The translations under genes were made by a program, and so were the position numbers. Shown here piece by piece: positions 35,643 through 44,318 of a DNA stretch of 64,000 bases. The notes beneath the pieces were generated by a model. It saw nothing but the letters and a program-made list of their open reading frames with translations, was not told the origin of the DNA and searched no databases. Position 1 is the stretch's first letter; each line of letters starts with the position of its first letter. The stretch comes from Sphingomonadaceae bacterium (GTDB lineage Bacteria; Pseudomonadota; Alphaproteobacteria; Sphingomonadales; Sphingomonadaceae): positions 1 to 64,000 of the forward strand of contig JANYGB010000025.1 in NCBI GenBank assembly GCA_025359445.1, given 5' to 3'.

Positions 35643-36590
35643 ATGGCTGATCCGTATTCGACCCTGGGCGTGGCGCGCAGCGCGAGCGAAAAGGACATCA
35701 AGTCGGCTTACCGCAAGCTCGCCAAAGAACTGCATCCCGATCGCAACAAGGATAATCCCAAGGCGACCGAGCGCTTTTCGGTCGTCACCAATGCTTATGA
35801 TCTGCTGTCTGACAAGGACAAGCGTGCGAAATTCGATCGCGGTGAAATCGATGCCGACGGCAATCCCAGCATGGGCTTCGGATATGGCCAGACCGCCGGG
35901 CCGGGTGGATTCAATGGCGGCGCTCAGCGCGGTTTTCGCACCCAGGACTTCGAAGGCTTTGGGGGCAGTGGCGGCGGACCTGAAGGGGTCGATATCGGCG
36001 ATATCTTCGAGGGTCTGTTCGGCGGCCGGGGCGGCGGCGGAATGGGCGGCGGCCGGCAACGCGCTGCCCCGAAGGGAGCCAGCGTCCAATACAAGCTGGG
36101 CGTATCGCTCACCGACGCGGCGACCCGAGCAACGCAGCGGATAACGCTCGCCGATGGCAAAACGATCGATTTGAAGCTCCCCGCCGGGGTCGAAGACGGC
36201 ACCCAGATGCGGCTCGCCGGAAAAGGCGAGATGGGTCCGGGCGGCGCGGGCGATGCGATCGTCACGATTCAGGTCCAGCCGCATGGCTGGTTTCGCCGCG
36301 ACGGCGATAATCTGCGGCTTGATCTGCCGGTCAGCCTGGACGAGGCGGTGAACGGCACCAAGGTCCGCGTGCCGACTGCCGAGGGCGCGGTGATGCTCAC
36401 GCTCGCCCCGGGCACCAGTTCGGGCAAGACACTGCGACTTTCGGGCAAGGGCATGACTCGCAAGGACGGCAGCCGCGGCGACCAACTGGTCGCGATCGAA
36501 GTGCAGTTGCCGGCGGATGACGAAGATCTGATCAAGCGCCTTGAAGGCTGGCACGATCCGCGCAACCTGCGCGCGAAATTCGGCGTCTGA
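35643..36590 (+). CDS. DnaJ-type co-chaperone without zinc finger (CbpA-like)
   Basis: 315 residues: J domain at 1-70 (DPYSTLGVARSASEKDIKSA in part, with the HPD triad in ELHPDRNKD), a Gly/Phe-rich linker (about 75-150, unusually rich in GG), and the DnaJ C-terminal peptide-binding domains. There are no CxxCxGxG zinc repeats, so it is a CbpA/DjlA-like class II J protein that would stimulate DnaK, not DnaJ itself. It ends 9 bp before the YihY gene. Confidence 0.9.
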   Translation: MADPYSTLGVARSASEKDIKSAYRKLAKELHPDRNKDNPKATERFSVVTNAYDLLSDKDKRAKFDRGEIDADGNPSMGFGYGQTAGPGGFNGGAQRGFRTQDFEGFGGSGGGPEGVDIGDIFEGLFGGRGGGGMGGGRQRAAPKGASVQYKLGVSLTDAATRATQRITLADGKTIDLKLPAGVEDGTQMRLAGKGEMGPGGAGDAIVTIQVQPHGWFRRDGDNLRLDLPVSLDEAVNGTKVRVPTAEGAVMLTLAPGTSSGKTLRLSGKGMTRKDGSRGDQLVAIEVQLPADDEDLIKRLEGWHDPRNLRAKFGV

Positions 36591-36599
36591 GCGAATAGG

Positions 36600-37604
36600 A
36601 TGCAGGAACGCGAACTCGACGAGGCGCATCTGCCGCCGCTGACTGTTCCAGACTTGTCACCCGAAGCCCGCCGCAAACGCGCTTACCGCTTGCAGGACGC
36701 CTATGACGAACACGTCGGCCCCGAAGGCAGCTTCTGGCAATCGCGCGGCTGGCGTGTGCTCGCGCGGGTCTGGGCGGGGGCTTACAACGATGGCTTCATC
36801 CACGCCGGCAATCTTGCTTACATGGCGATCCTCGCCCTGTTCCCGTTCTTCATCACGGTCGGCGCAGTGCTCAGTCTGGTTGGTGAACAAGCCCAGCGAG
36901 AGGGTTCGGTCCATGCCTTCCTTGCCGCTTTGCCGCCGGTTGCCGCCAAGGCGCTTGAACCTGTCGCGCGCGATGTCATCGTAGCGCGGAGCGGCTGGCT
37001 GTTATGGGCAGGCGGAATCGTCGGGTTATGGACCGTCGGCAGCTTGGTCGAAACGATCCGTGACATCCTGCGCCGCGCTTATGGTACCAAGCCAGCCCAT
37101 GCGTTCTGGCGCTATCGGCTGATTTCCACCGGGGTGATCGTTGTCGCCGTGATTTCGCTGCTGTTTGCTTTGCTGGCGCAGGTGTTCATAGGAACTGCGC
37201 AGCAAGTGGTGGAAGCCCGGTATCCGTGGCTGTCGGGGCTGACCAACCTGCTGAATTTGTCGATGCTGTTGCCCCCAGTGATCATTTATGCCTCGCTGTT
37301 CCTGGTTTTCCTGACCCTGACGCCCAGTGCATACCGCAAGCGGCAATACCCGAAATGGCCGGGCGTGCTGCTGGTGACGGTGTGGTGGGTGGCCGTCAGC
37401 TCTGCGCTGCCCAGCGTCCTTCACCGATTTTTCAGGTATGACTTGACCTATGGCAGTCTAGCCGGTGTCATGATCTCGCTGTTCTTTTTCTGGTTGATCG
37501 GATTTGGCATGGTGGTCGGGGCAGAGTTGAACGCGGCCTTGGCCGAAAGTCCGGAAGAACGCGACATGGTCGGGCAATCAGACAACCGGGCCGGCAGCGC
37601 CTGA
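36600..37604 (+). CDS. YihY/BrkB family inner membrane protein
   Basis: 334 residues with about six membrane segments. The first region has the family pattern GNLAYMAILALFPFFITVGAVLS (in part) and the end has YGSLAGVMISLFFFWLIGFG then VVGAELNAAL, characteristic of the YihY (formerly RNase BN) family. The function is not settled; the old ribonuclease name is wrong and transport or envelope roles are proposed. It lies between a chaperone gene and fabI, probably on one transcript. Confidence 0.9.
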   Translation: MQERELDEAHLPPLTVPDLSPEARRKRAYRLQDAYDEHVGPEGSFWQSRGWRVLARVWAGAYNDGFIHAGNLAYMAILALFPFFITVGAVLSLVGEQAQREGSVHAFLAALPPVAAKALEPVARDVIVARSGWLLWAGGIVGLWTVGSLVETIRDILRRAYGTKPAHAFWRYRLISTGVIVVAVISLLFALLAQVFIGTAQQVVEARYPWLSGLTNLLNLSMLLPPVIIYASLFLVFLTLTPSAYRKRQYPKWPGVLLVTVWWVAVSSALPSVLHRFFRYDLTYGSLAGVMISLFFFWLIGFGMVVGAELNAALAESPEERDMVGQSDNRAGSA

Positions 37605-37638
37605 TCGGCGAAATTGGGACAAGTATGGCGGGGATGAC

Positions 37639-38466
37639 ATGAGCAAATTAATGCAAGGCAAGCGCGGACTCATCATGGGCTTGGCGAACGACAAGTCGCT
37701 GGCTTGGGGGATCGCTCAGAAGCTGGCTGAGCACGGCGCCGAGCTCGCGTTTTCCTATCAGGGCGATGCGCTCGAAAAGCGCGTCCGGCCGCTTGCCGGC
37801 AGTCTGGGCAGCGATTTCCTGATACCATGCGACGTTTCGGACATGGCCGAACTCGACGCCGCTTTTGCGGCGCTCAAAGCGCGCTGGGAGACGATCGATT
37901 TCGTGGTCCACGCAATCGGCTATTCAGACAAGAACGAACTGCGCGGCGGCTATGTCGATACCAGTCTCGACAATTTCCTAATGACGATGAACATCTCGGC
38001 CTATTCACTGGTCGCGGTGACGCAGCGGGCTGCGGCGATGATGCCGGCCTACGACGCAGAGAGCGGTTCCGGCGGCGGCTCGATCGTGACACTGTCATAT
38101 TATGGCGCTGAAAAGGTGATCCCTCATTACAACGTGATGGGGGTTGCCAAGGCCGCGCTGGAAACCAGCGTCAAGTACCTCGCCAACGATCTGGGCCCGG
38201 CCAATATCCGGGTCAACGCAATCTCAGCCGGCCCAATCAAGACCCTGGCGGCAAGCGGGATCGGCGATTTTCGCTACATCCTGAAGTGGAACGAATTGAA
38301 CTCACCACTGCGCCGCAACGTCACGATTGACGAAGTGGGCGGGGCCGGATTGTACCTGCTGTCTGATTTGGCCTCAGGCGTGACGGGCGAGATCCACCAT
38401 GTCGATGGAGGCTACAACGTGATCGGCATGAAGCAGGAAGACGCGCCCGATATCGCGCTGAGCTAG
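37639..38466 (+). CDS. fabI: enoyl-[acyl-carrier-protein] reductase (NADH)
   Basis: Last reduction of fatty-acid elongation. 275 residues of the short-chain dehydrogenase fold. The N-terminal RGLIMGLANDKSLAWGIAQ (FabI-type nucleotide site) lacks the usual TGxxxGIG. The catalytic Tyr and Lys are in SYYGAEKVIPHYNVMGVAKA (Y-x6-K spacing typical of FabI), and IRVNAISAGPIKTLAASGI follows. The ATG has GCGGGGA upstream. Three nucleotides separate its stop from that of the convergent gene. Confidence 0.95.
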   Translation: MSKLMQGKRGLIMGLANDKSLAWGIAQKLAEHGAELAFSYQGDALEKRVRPLAGSLGSDFLIPCDVSDMAELDAAFAALKARWETIDFVVHAIGYSDKNELRGGYVDTSLDNFLMTMNISAYSLVAVTQRAAAMMPAYDAESGSGGGSIVTLSYYGAEKVIPHYNVMGVAKAALETSVKYLANDLGPANIRVNAISAGPIKTLAASGIGDFRYILKWNELNSPLRRNVTIDEVGGAGLYLLSDLASGVTGEIHHVDGGYNVIGMKQEDAPDIALS

Positions 38467-38469
38467 AAC

Positions 38470-39024
38470 TCAGTTCTTCGGCGGGGCCGGGGCATTGGCG
38501 TCGTTCGGATCTTTGTCCGCCTTGGCTTCCTCGGCCTTGCGGCGTGCTTCCATCTGGTCTTCGACCACTTCGACCCGTGCCTGCGTCTCGGCTGCATCCG
38601 CGTCGATCGTGGAGAGCCGCTTGGCGCGCTCGTCGGCGATCATCTGGCCAAACTTGATGCCTGGATCGATCTTTTTCTCGGCATAGGCATCGTTGATCAG
38701 TTTACCCGCGCACCCGGTCCAACCGCCTGCGCCCACCGGCGAGCAGCTCATCGTGCCGGTGCGGCTGACGGTTTCGTAAGCGCGCACCTTGTTGTTCCAC
38801 GCTTCGTTCTGCGGGCTGACATGCTCGCGCAAAGGCTCGGGAATGCGGTAACGCTCACTCTCGTCCTTGCGCGCGCAAACCGTAATTGTGTCGTCGGTCG
38901 ATTGCGGGCAGGAATCCTGGCCGAACACGATCAACTGGTTGACCTTCGGCTCAGAACTTTCCTGCGCCATGGCAGGGGGCGCGAACAGCAGCATCGAGGC
39001 AAGCATGGCAGTGATCGGGCGCAT
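38470..39024 (-). CDS. exported protein of unknown function
   Basis: 184 residues from the ATG at 39024 (a TTG one codon earlier is less likely). Signal peptide 1-20 (ending PPAMA-Q). The mature start VNQLIVFGQDSCPQSTDDTI then TVCARKDESERYRIPEPLR is a pattern I associate with sphingomonad periplasmic proteins. The last 50 residues are a charged helix, probably coiled coil (VEVVEDQMEARRKAEEAKA). Four Cys in the mature part may form disulfides. No known function. Confidence 0.75.
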   Translation of the reverse strand: MRPITAMLASMLLFAPPAMAQESSEPKVNQLIVFGQDSCPQSTDDTITVCARKDESERYRIPEPLREHVSPQNEAWNNKVRAYETVSRTGTMSCSPVGAGGWTGCAGKLINDAYAEKKIDPGIKFGQMIADERAKRLSTIDADAAETQARVEVVEDQMEARRKAEEAKADKDPNDANAPAPPKN

Positions 39025-39105
39025 CAACAGAGTCTCCTGGGCAGACAGCCGATATAGGCATGCCCCGCGCTGAATAACAGATGAAGCTACGCCAAGGTTC
39101 GAGAC

Positions 39106-39621
39106 CTAAATCCGCTCAGCCAGCCGGATCGCCAGCCGGCAGCCCAGCCGGATCGCGCCCGATAACAGCGGATAACCCGGCGCCTGCTCGGCCCCGTTGG
39201 CCAAGGCCACGTCGCGGTGCGCTAGCTCATCTTCGCGGAACGAGGCGACCATCGCCGACAATTCGGGATCGCTGTCACCCAATTCATCCAACTGCGCGCT
39301 ATAATGCCGGTCGATCTCGGTTTCTACCGCCGCTGTGCAAGCCATTGCCGCCTTGGGTCCGATCAGCGCAGTCGCTGCGCCCAGCGCGAACCCAGCAACG
39401 TCCCACACCGGCTGGAGCGCGGTCGGGCGGACACCGCGCTTGGCCATCAAGGCATCGAACTTGGCGCAGTGTTCGGCTTCCTGCTCGGCCATATGGCGCA
39501 CATCACCGGCCAGCGGCGCGCGGTCCCCCATGACCGCCAACTGCCCGGCATAGATCCGGGTCGCGCCGTATTCGCCGGCCTGATTGACCCGCAGCATCCG
39601 CGCAGTGGTCACCGGGTTCAT
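39106..39621 (-). CDS. coq7: demethoxyubiquinone hydroxylase
   Basis: Di-iron monooxygenase of ubiquinone synthesis. 171 residues from the ATG at 39621, overlapping the dsbB stop (ATGA); a longer open frame upstream is the dsbB shadow. Iron-ligand motifs are NQAGEYGATRIY (about 13-24), AEQEAEHCAKF (ExxH), VETEIDRHY and REDELAHRDVA (ExxxH). It is last of the proA-to-coq7 run. Confidence 0.93.
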   Translation of the reverse strand: MNPVTTARMLRVNQAGEYGATRIYAGQLAVMGDRAPLAGDVRHMAEQEAEHCAKFDALMAKRGVRPTALQPVWDVAGFALGAATALIGPKAAMACTAAVETEIDRHYSAQLDELGDSDPELSAMVASFREDELAHRDVALANGAEQAPGYPLLSGAIRLGCRLAIRLAERI

Positions 39622-40109
39622 GTTCGCGCTCCTTCGCCGCGCCGTAACAGCGCAAAAACCAGCAATGCGGCTGGCACCGAAATCAGGAAATTGAACCCGG
39701 CGAGCGATATCCCGAGCAGCGACCACTGCACAGAATCGCAGCGGATCATCGGCGCGTTCATGATCGCGGCGAGCGGATCGTCGCCCAGCTTGATCTCGCT
39801 GGTGCAAGCGGTGAAGCCCTGCCACCAGCCATATTCGACCCCGGCATGGTACGCGCCCAGCATCCCGCCGATCAGGATCGCCAGCGCAGCCAGCCAGGTT
39901 AGTACTTTCAGCGAAGGCCGCAGCAATCCGAGCGCCGCCAGGGCGAGCGCGGCGAAATGCGCGTAACGCTGCCACCAGCACATCTCGCAAGGGATCAGAT
40001 GAAAGAACCATTGCCCAACATAAGCCCCGCCGAGCAGTGCCGCTGGCACCGCAAAGGCTAACGCCTGCGCCGCGCGTTCAGCAGCTGCTCCGGCGGGCAG
40101 TGCGCTCAC
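39618..40109 (-). CDS. dsbB: disulfide bond formation protein B family
   Basis: Quinone-linked inner-membrane oxidase that recharges DsbA. 163 residues, GTG start overlapping the protease stop (GTGA). Four hydrophobic segments, the periplasmic redox pair in CEMCWWQ (about 41-47) after the first segment, and a second pair in FTACTS and MIRCD of the later loop. Shorter than E. coli DsbB and closer to the alphaproteobacterial form. The DsbA partner is not in the window. Confidence 0.88.
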   Translation of the reverse strand: MSALPAGAAAERAAQALAFAVPAALLGGAYVGQWFFHLIPCEMCWWQRYAHFAALALAALGLLRPSLKVLTWLAALAILIGGMLGAYHAGVEYGWWQGFTACTSEIKLGDDPLAAIMNAPMIRCDSVQWSLLGISLAGFNFLISVPAALLVFALLRRGEGART

Positions 40110-41443
40110 TTGCGCTTGACCGGGGCCGCAGCCGTGCGGTGCAATGTCTGGATCGCATAATAGAGCTGGAAGTCCTTGATCCCCTTTGCCTTGAGCTGGT
40201 CAGGGGTCATCTTGAAACGCGGATCGTCCTGGCGGTCATTCTCCAGCTTCTTGTCATCGAGGTTGGCCTCGTTGACGAGATGATGGCGCAGGTCGCTTTC
40301 GCGCATGGTAAGTTCAGCCCGGCGGCGCGCATCGGGATCGGACAATTGGGGCACGCGGATATCGGGTTCGATCCCGCCCTCCTGCACCGACCGGCCCGAC
40401 GGGGTATAGTAGCGCGCCGTAGTGATCTTGACCGCGCTGGTCCGGCTGCGATCGAGGAAGAACAACGACTGTACGCTGCCCTTGCCGAAGGTGCGTTCAC
40501 CCATAACCAGCGCGCGGTGCTGGTCCTGCAACGCACCGGCAACGATCTCGGAAGCCGAAGCCGACCCTGCATCGACCAGCACGATCAGCGGCAAGCCCTT
40601 GGCCATGTCGCCGGGAAACATGCTCTCGGCCTTGAAGTATTCGTCCGCAGACGAATCGCGGCCGCGTTGGGAGACGATATCGCCCTTGGTCAGGAACAGG
40701 TCGGACAGCCCGACCGCCTCCTCAAGCTCGCCGCCCGGATTTGAGCGCAAGTCAAGCACCAGCCCTTCAAGCTTGTCGCCCGACTTCGCCTTCAGGTCGG
40801 TGATCGCCTTGTACACATCGTTGCCGACGTCATGGCTGAATTCGTTGACCGTGATGACGCCGATATTGTCCTTGAGCTCCCAAGTCACTGGTTCGAGCTG
40901 GATCACCCCGCGGGTGACAGTCACGTCGAACGGCTGATCCCGCCCGGCGCGAAAGATTGTCAAACGGATTTTTGATCCCGCTTCGCCGCGCATCTGCGCC
41001 ACCGCATCGTCAAGGTCGCCGCCGTAGATCAGCTTGCCATCGAGGTGGGTAATATAGTCCCCGGCCTTGATTCCGGCAGCTTCGGCCGGGCTGCCGCGCA
41101 TCGGCGAGACTATTTTGACCGCGCCGTCGTCCATCACCACTGACAGCCCCAGCCCCGAATAGTTGCCATCGATCATGGTGTTGAGCCGCTGCATCGTCGC
41201 GCCCGAAAGGAACGAGCTGTGCGGATCAAGGCTGGCCAACATCCCGTCGATCGCGCCTTCCTCCAGCTTTGCGTCATCAGCCTTTTCGACATAGCGCAGC
41301 TTGACCAGCTGATACACCGTCGCGAGCCGTTCGAACTGAGCGGCCGACCGTGCATCGACCGCGGCAAGCCCGGCGGTCGTCGCAGGAATCAGCGAAACCG
41401 CACTGACCAGCAGCGCGGCGCGAAACAGGGGAACAATCTTCAT
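40106..41443 (-). CDS. ctpA: C-terminal processing peptidase, family S41
   Basis: Periplasmic serine protease of the CtpA/Prc type. 445 residues with a signal peptide (1-28), a PDZ domain (about 85-175 with YSGLGLSVVMDDGAVKIVSP in part) and an S41 domain. The catalytic serine lies in DAGSASASEIVAGALQD (about 308-324) and the lysine in GERTFGKGSVQ. It probably trims envelope proteins or peptidoglycan hydrolases and sits next to an EnvC-like gene, a common pairing. Confidence 0.93.
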   Translation of the reverse strand: MKIVPLFRAALLVSAVSLIPATTAGLAAVDARSAAQFERLATVYQLVKLRYVEKADDAKLEEGAIDGMLASLDPHSSFLSGATMQRLNTMIDGNYSGLGLSVVMDDGAVKIVSPMRGSPAEAAGIKAGDYITHLDGKLIYGGDLDDAVAQMRGEAGSKIRLTIFRAGRDQPFDVTVTRGVIQLEPVTWELKDNIGVITVNEFSHDVGNDVYKAITDLKAKSGDKLEGLVLDLRSNPGGELEEAVGLSDLFLTKGDIVSQRGRDSSADEYFKAESMFPGDMAKGLPLIVLVDAGSASASEIVAGALQDQHRALVMGERTFGKGSVQSLFFLDRSRTSAVKITTARYYTPSGRSVQEGGIEPDIRVPQLSDPDARRRAELTMRESDLRHHLVNEANLDDKKLENDRQDDPRFKMTPDQLKAKGIKDFQLYYAIQTLHRTAAAPVKRK

Positions 41444-41531
41444 GGGTGAGGCGCCTCTAGCATTTGTGCGGGTCTTCTATCGCGCAGCGCGGGTTAACGC
41501 CAGATGGCGCGTGGCAGGGAATTTGGAGTCA

Positions 41532-42758
41532 TCACGCCCGGATGAAATCGAGCGGATTGACCGGAACACCTTGCTGGCGCAGTTCGAGTGTCAGAAGCGG
41601 ACGCGTGGGGCCAGCGCGGCCAAGCGAACCGCCAGTGACCAGCTGTTCGCCTGCCCAGCAATCAAGCTGGCTGAGCCCGGTGACCAGCGAGGTCCAGCCC
41701 CCGCCATGCTCGACGATCACGATCAGGCCATATCCGCGATAGGGCCCGGCAAAGGCGACCCGGCCTGCACCGGGCGAGACGACTTGCGCGCCGCCCATGG
41801 CGAGGATCGAAATTCCGCGTGATTGCGCCTGGCCCGCAGCGATAGTGCCGAACCCACTGACCAATCTTCCCGCCACCGGAAGCATGTAGCGCTTGGGCGC
41901 ATCGCTGGGAGCGGGACTTGCCGCCTGATCGATCGGAGCCTGGGCCGTTTGCGGCCGGTCCGGGCGCAGCACCGGTCCGGGCAAGGCGGCAAGCTGGTCG
42001 CGCACTGCTCCGGCCTTGGCAAGATCACCAACCAGGCCAGACAAGTCGCGCGCCTGTTCGGCAAGCGCTAGTGCGCGCTCGCTTTCGCGGTTGGCCGCCC
42101 CACTTGCCTGAACCGAAACGAGCCGTTGGCGTTCTTCGATCACGCCCAGTTCAGCACGGCGGCGCGCCAATTCGGTTTGCCCGGCGCGCAGCGCAGTGGT
42201 GGCTTGCTGCGCGCGTGCAGCCAGCACTTTGCCGCGCTCGATCGCTTCGCGCAGTCCGGCAGTGCGCCGTGCTACCTCGGGCAGCGAGGTTTCGAGCACC
42301 GCGCGCAAATAGACTGCCTCTCGCAGCGAACCGGGACGCAGCAATGACAGCAACGGCGGGCGGCGAGTCAGCCGTTGCAGTGCGGCGGTGAGCTCAATCA
42401 GTGGCTGCTGCTTTTGCGCAAGTTCGGCGCGCCAGCGGGACTGGTCCTGCGCGATCAGCCGCAACTGCGCCTCGTTGGCGGCGATCTGTGCCTCGCTTTC
42501 TTGCACCCGCGCGGCGAGTGCTGCGGCCTCCTGCGCAGTCTTGTCAGCGGCCGCAGTGGCTGTCGCGGCCCCGGCTTCGAGCACTTCGGCGCGGTTATGG
42601 GCGTCTGCGCCCTGCGCCTGCGCGCGGGCCAAAGCGGCGGCGGCGTCTTCGGCGGTATCAATTCCGAGCGGGGTTTGTGCAATACTGCCGCCCAGCATCG
42701 CGAGCGCGGTGAGCGGCGCGAAGAGCAAGGTTGGTCGCAGTTTCAGGCGCGGCATCAT
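41532..42758 (-). CDS. EnvC-like murein hydrolase activator (degenerate LytM domain)
   Basis: About 408 residues from ATG 42758 or 42755; an in-frame upstream start at 42818 would overlap rlmH. The signal peptide ends near GGSIAQ. A long Ala/Gln/Arg-rich coiled coil (about 35-270) leads into a C-terminal LytM/M23 domain. There SRGISILAMGG replaces the HxxxD zinc motif and LLTLELRQQG replaces HLHxE, so zinc binding is lost as in E. coli EnvC. It therefore likely activates an amidase instead of cutting peptidoglycan itself. Confidence 0.87.
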   Translation of the reverse strand: MMPRLKLRPTLLFAPLTALAMLGGSIAQTPLGIDTAEDAAAALARAQAQGADAHNRAEVLEAGAATATAAADKTAQEAAALAARVQESEAQIAANEAQLRLIAQDQSRWRAELAQKQQPLIELTAALQRLTRRPPLLSLLRPGSLREAVYLRAVLETSLPEVARRTAGLREAIERGKVLAARAQQATTALRAGQTELARRRAELGVIEERQRLVSVQASGAANRESERALALAEQARDLSGLVGDLAKAGAVRDQLAALPGPVLRPDRPQTAQAPIDQAASPAPSDAPKRYMLPVAGRLVSGFGTIAAGQAQSRGISILAMGGAQVVSPGAGRVAFAGPYRGYGLIVIVEHGGGWTSLVTGLSQLDCWAGEQLVTGGSLGRAGPTRPLLTLELRQQGVPVNPLDFIRA

Positions 42759-42766
42759 GCCCGGCC

Positions 42767-43189
42767 TTATCCCGAACGATGATACGGATGGCCAGCAAGA
42801 ATGCTGGTCGCGCGCCATAATTGTTCGGCCAGCATCGCCCGCGCCAGCATATGCGGCCAGGTCATTGCGCCAAAACCTAAGAGCAGGTCGGCCGAAGCCC
42901 GCGCTGCCGCGCCATGCCCGTCCGCCGCGCCGATCAGAAAGCGCGCCTCACGCACGCCTTCATCGCGCCACTTGCCAAGCAAAGCTGCAAATTGCTCCGA
43001 GGTCAGTTGCTCGCCGTACTCATCGAGCAAAACGTCGCGGCTCGGTTTCAGGGCCGCCGGAAGCGCGCCGCCCGCATCGGGCAGTTCGCTCAGTTTGTGT
43101 GGCCAGGCCAGGCGCTTGGCATAGCGCTCGTACAGCTCGGCCTCGGGTGACCGGCCGATCTTGCCGCGCGCTATTACATGCAGCTGCAT
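42767..43189 (-). CDS. rlmH: 23S rRNA (pseudouridine-1915-N3)-methyltransferase
   Basis: SPOUT-fold methyltransferase acting on the ribosome. 140 residues starting MQLHVIARGKIG, with LDEYGEQLTSEQFAALL (about 56-72), the SAM-knot FLIGAADGHG (about 84-93) and the C-terminal MLAEQLWRATSILAGHPYHR. Length is slightly below the usual 155. Its place after rsfS is conserved across many bacteria. Confidence 0.95.
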   Translation of the reverse strand: MQLHVIARGKIGRSPEAELYERYAKRLAWPHKLSELPDAGGALPAALKPSRDVLLDEYGEQLTSEQFAALLGKWRDEGVREARFLIGAADGHGAAARASADLLLGFGAMTWPHMLARAMLAEQLWRATSILAGHPYHRSG

Positions 43190-43198
43190 GGGATCAGA

Positions 43199-43612
43199 TC
43201 AAGCGCTGCCCGAATCGCCAAACGCCCACATCCTCTCAAGGTTGTAGAAGGTGCGCACTTCGGGGCGGAACAAGTGAACCACCACGTCGCCGGCATCTAC
43301 CAGCACCCAATCGGCGGCCGGCAGTCCTTCGATCCGGACGTGGCCAAAGCCGCCGTGCTTGATCCGCTCGGCCAGCTTTTGCGCCATCCCGGCGACTTGC
43401 CGGGTCGAGCGGCCCGAGGCGATCACCATGTGATCTGCAATAGAGCTTTTACCCTCGAGCGGAATCGAGACGAGATCCTGCGCCTGATCATCGTCCAGCG
43501 ATTGCAGGATCAGGGCGTGCAATGAGCCTGGCTCAGCCTCGGGCAGCGGAAGCCCGTGAGCGGATGCCAGGTCGGGACCGGTCGGGGCCATGTCGGTTGA
43601 ATTGGGCGTCAT
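43199..43612 (-). CDS. rsfS: ribosomal silencing factor RsfS
   Basis: Binds L14 of the large subunit and blocks subunit joining when nutrients are low. 137 residues; after about 28 variable residues the family pattern LILQSLDDDQAQDLVSIPLE, SSIADHMVIASGRSTRQVAG, then ADWVLVDAGDVVVHLF and YNLERMW is clear. AGAGGAG precedes the ATG at an unusually long distance. nadD-rsfS-rlmH order is widely conserved. Confidence 0.94.
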   Translation of the reverse strand: MTPNSTDMAPTGPDLASAHGLPLPEAEPGSLHALILQSLDDDQAQDLVSIPLEGKSSIADHMVIASGRSTRQVAGMAQKLAERIKHGGFGHVRIEGLPAADWVLVDAGDVVVHLFRPEVRTFYNLERMWAFGDSGSA

Positions 43613-43652
43613 TGAAACGGAAACGGCTCCTCTGGGCGGGCTTCGCGGGGGA

Positions 43653-44318
43653 TTATGCGATGTCGGGTGCGACGGGACGATGCGTCAGTGGATCGCGCTG
43701 GGCATGGCCGGTAAAACGGCGCGCCCATTCAGGATCGGCTGCTCGCAATGCGGTGGCCGAACGCGGATCGGGGTGAAAACGCAAATAAATCAGCGCGGGT
43801 GCGCTCCATCCTGCCCGGGTGTACAAGCTGGCGGGCGACCGGCGGAATCGGTCGAGCCAAGCACCTGCGGGGCTCGCCAGTGCGGCACTCTCATAGCCCG
43901 GACGCGCGATAACCGCAATCGGCATGGTGCGGGCGATCGCACGCCAGCGCCGCCAGCGATGGAATTGCGCCAGATTGTCGCTGCCCATCAGCCACACAAA
44001 CTGCATCTTGGGATAGCGCTCGCGCAACGCACGCAGCGTATCGAGGGTATAGCGCGTTCCGAGTTCGGCCTCAATCGAGGTCGGTACGATTCGGCTGCGG
44101 CGGGCCTGTGCCCGCGCCGCGCCGAGCCGAGCCGCGAGCGGCGCCATGCCTGCCTTGGGTTTAAGCGGATTACCCGGCGAAACCAGCCACCACACCGCGT
44201 CGAGACCCAGCGCCCGCATCGCAAACAGGCTGATCGCGCGGTGCCCGCCATGCGCCGGATTAAAGCTGCCGCCAAGGAGTCCGATCCTTTGGCCGTCACG
44301 ATGAGGGGCCGCGCTCAG
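43653..44318 (-). CDS. nadD: nicotinate-nucleotide adenylyltransferase
   Basis: Adenylates nicotinate mononucleotide in NAD synthesis. About 221 residues. The nucleotidyltransferase signature GLLGGSFNPAHGGHRAIS begins near residue 13, followed by VWWLVSPGNPLK, FVWLMGSDNLAQFHRW and the C-terminal DPRSATALR. No ATG precedes the motif in this frame: candidates are CTG 44318, which overlaps the proA stop as CTGA, and GTG 44351, 30 nt inside proA. I list the CTG because of the coupling geometry, with low certainty about the exact start. Confidence 0.9.
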   Translation of the reverse strand: MSAAPHRDGQRIGLLGGSFNPAHGGHRAISLFAMRALGLDAVWWLVSPGNPLKPKAGMAPLAARLGAARAQARRSRIVPTSIEAELGTRYTLDTLRALRERYPKMQFVWLMGSDNLAQFHRWRRWRAIARTMPIAVIARPGYESAALASPAGAWLDRFRRSPASLYTRAGWSAPALIYLRFHPDPRSATALRAADPEWARRFTGHAQRDPLTHRPVAPDIA

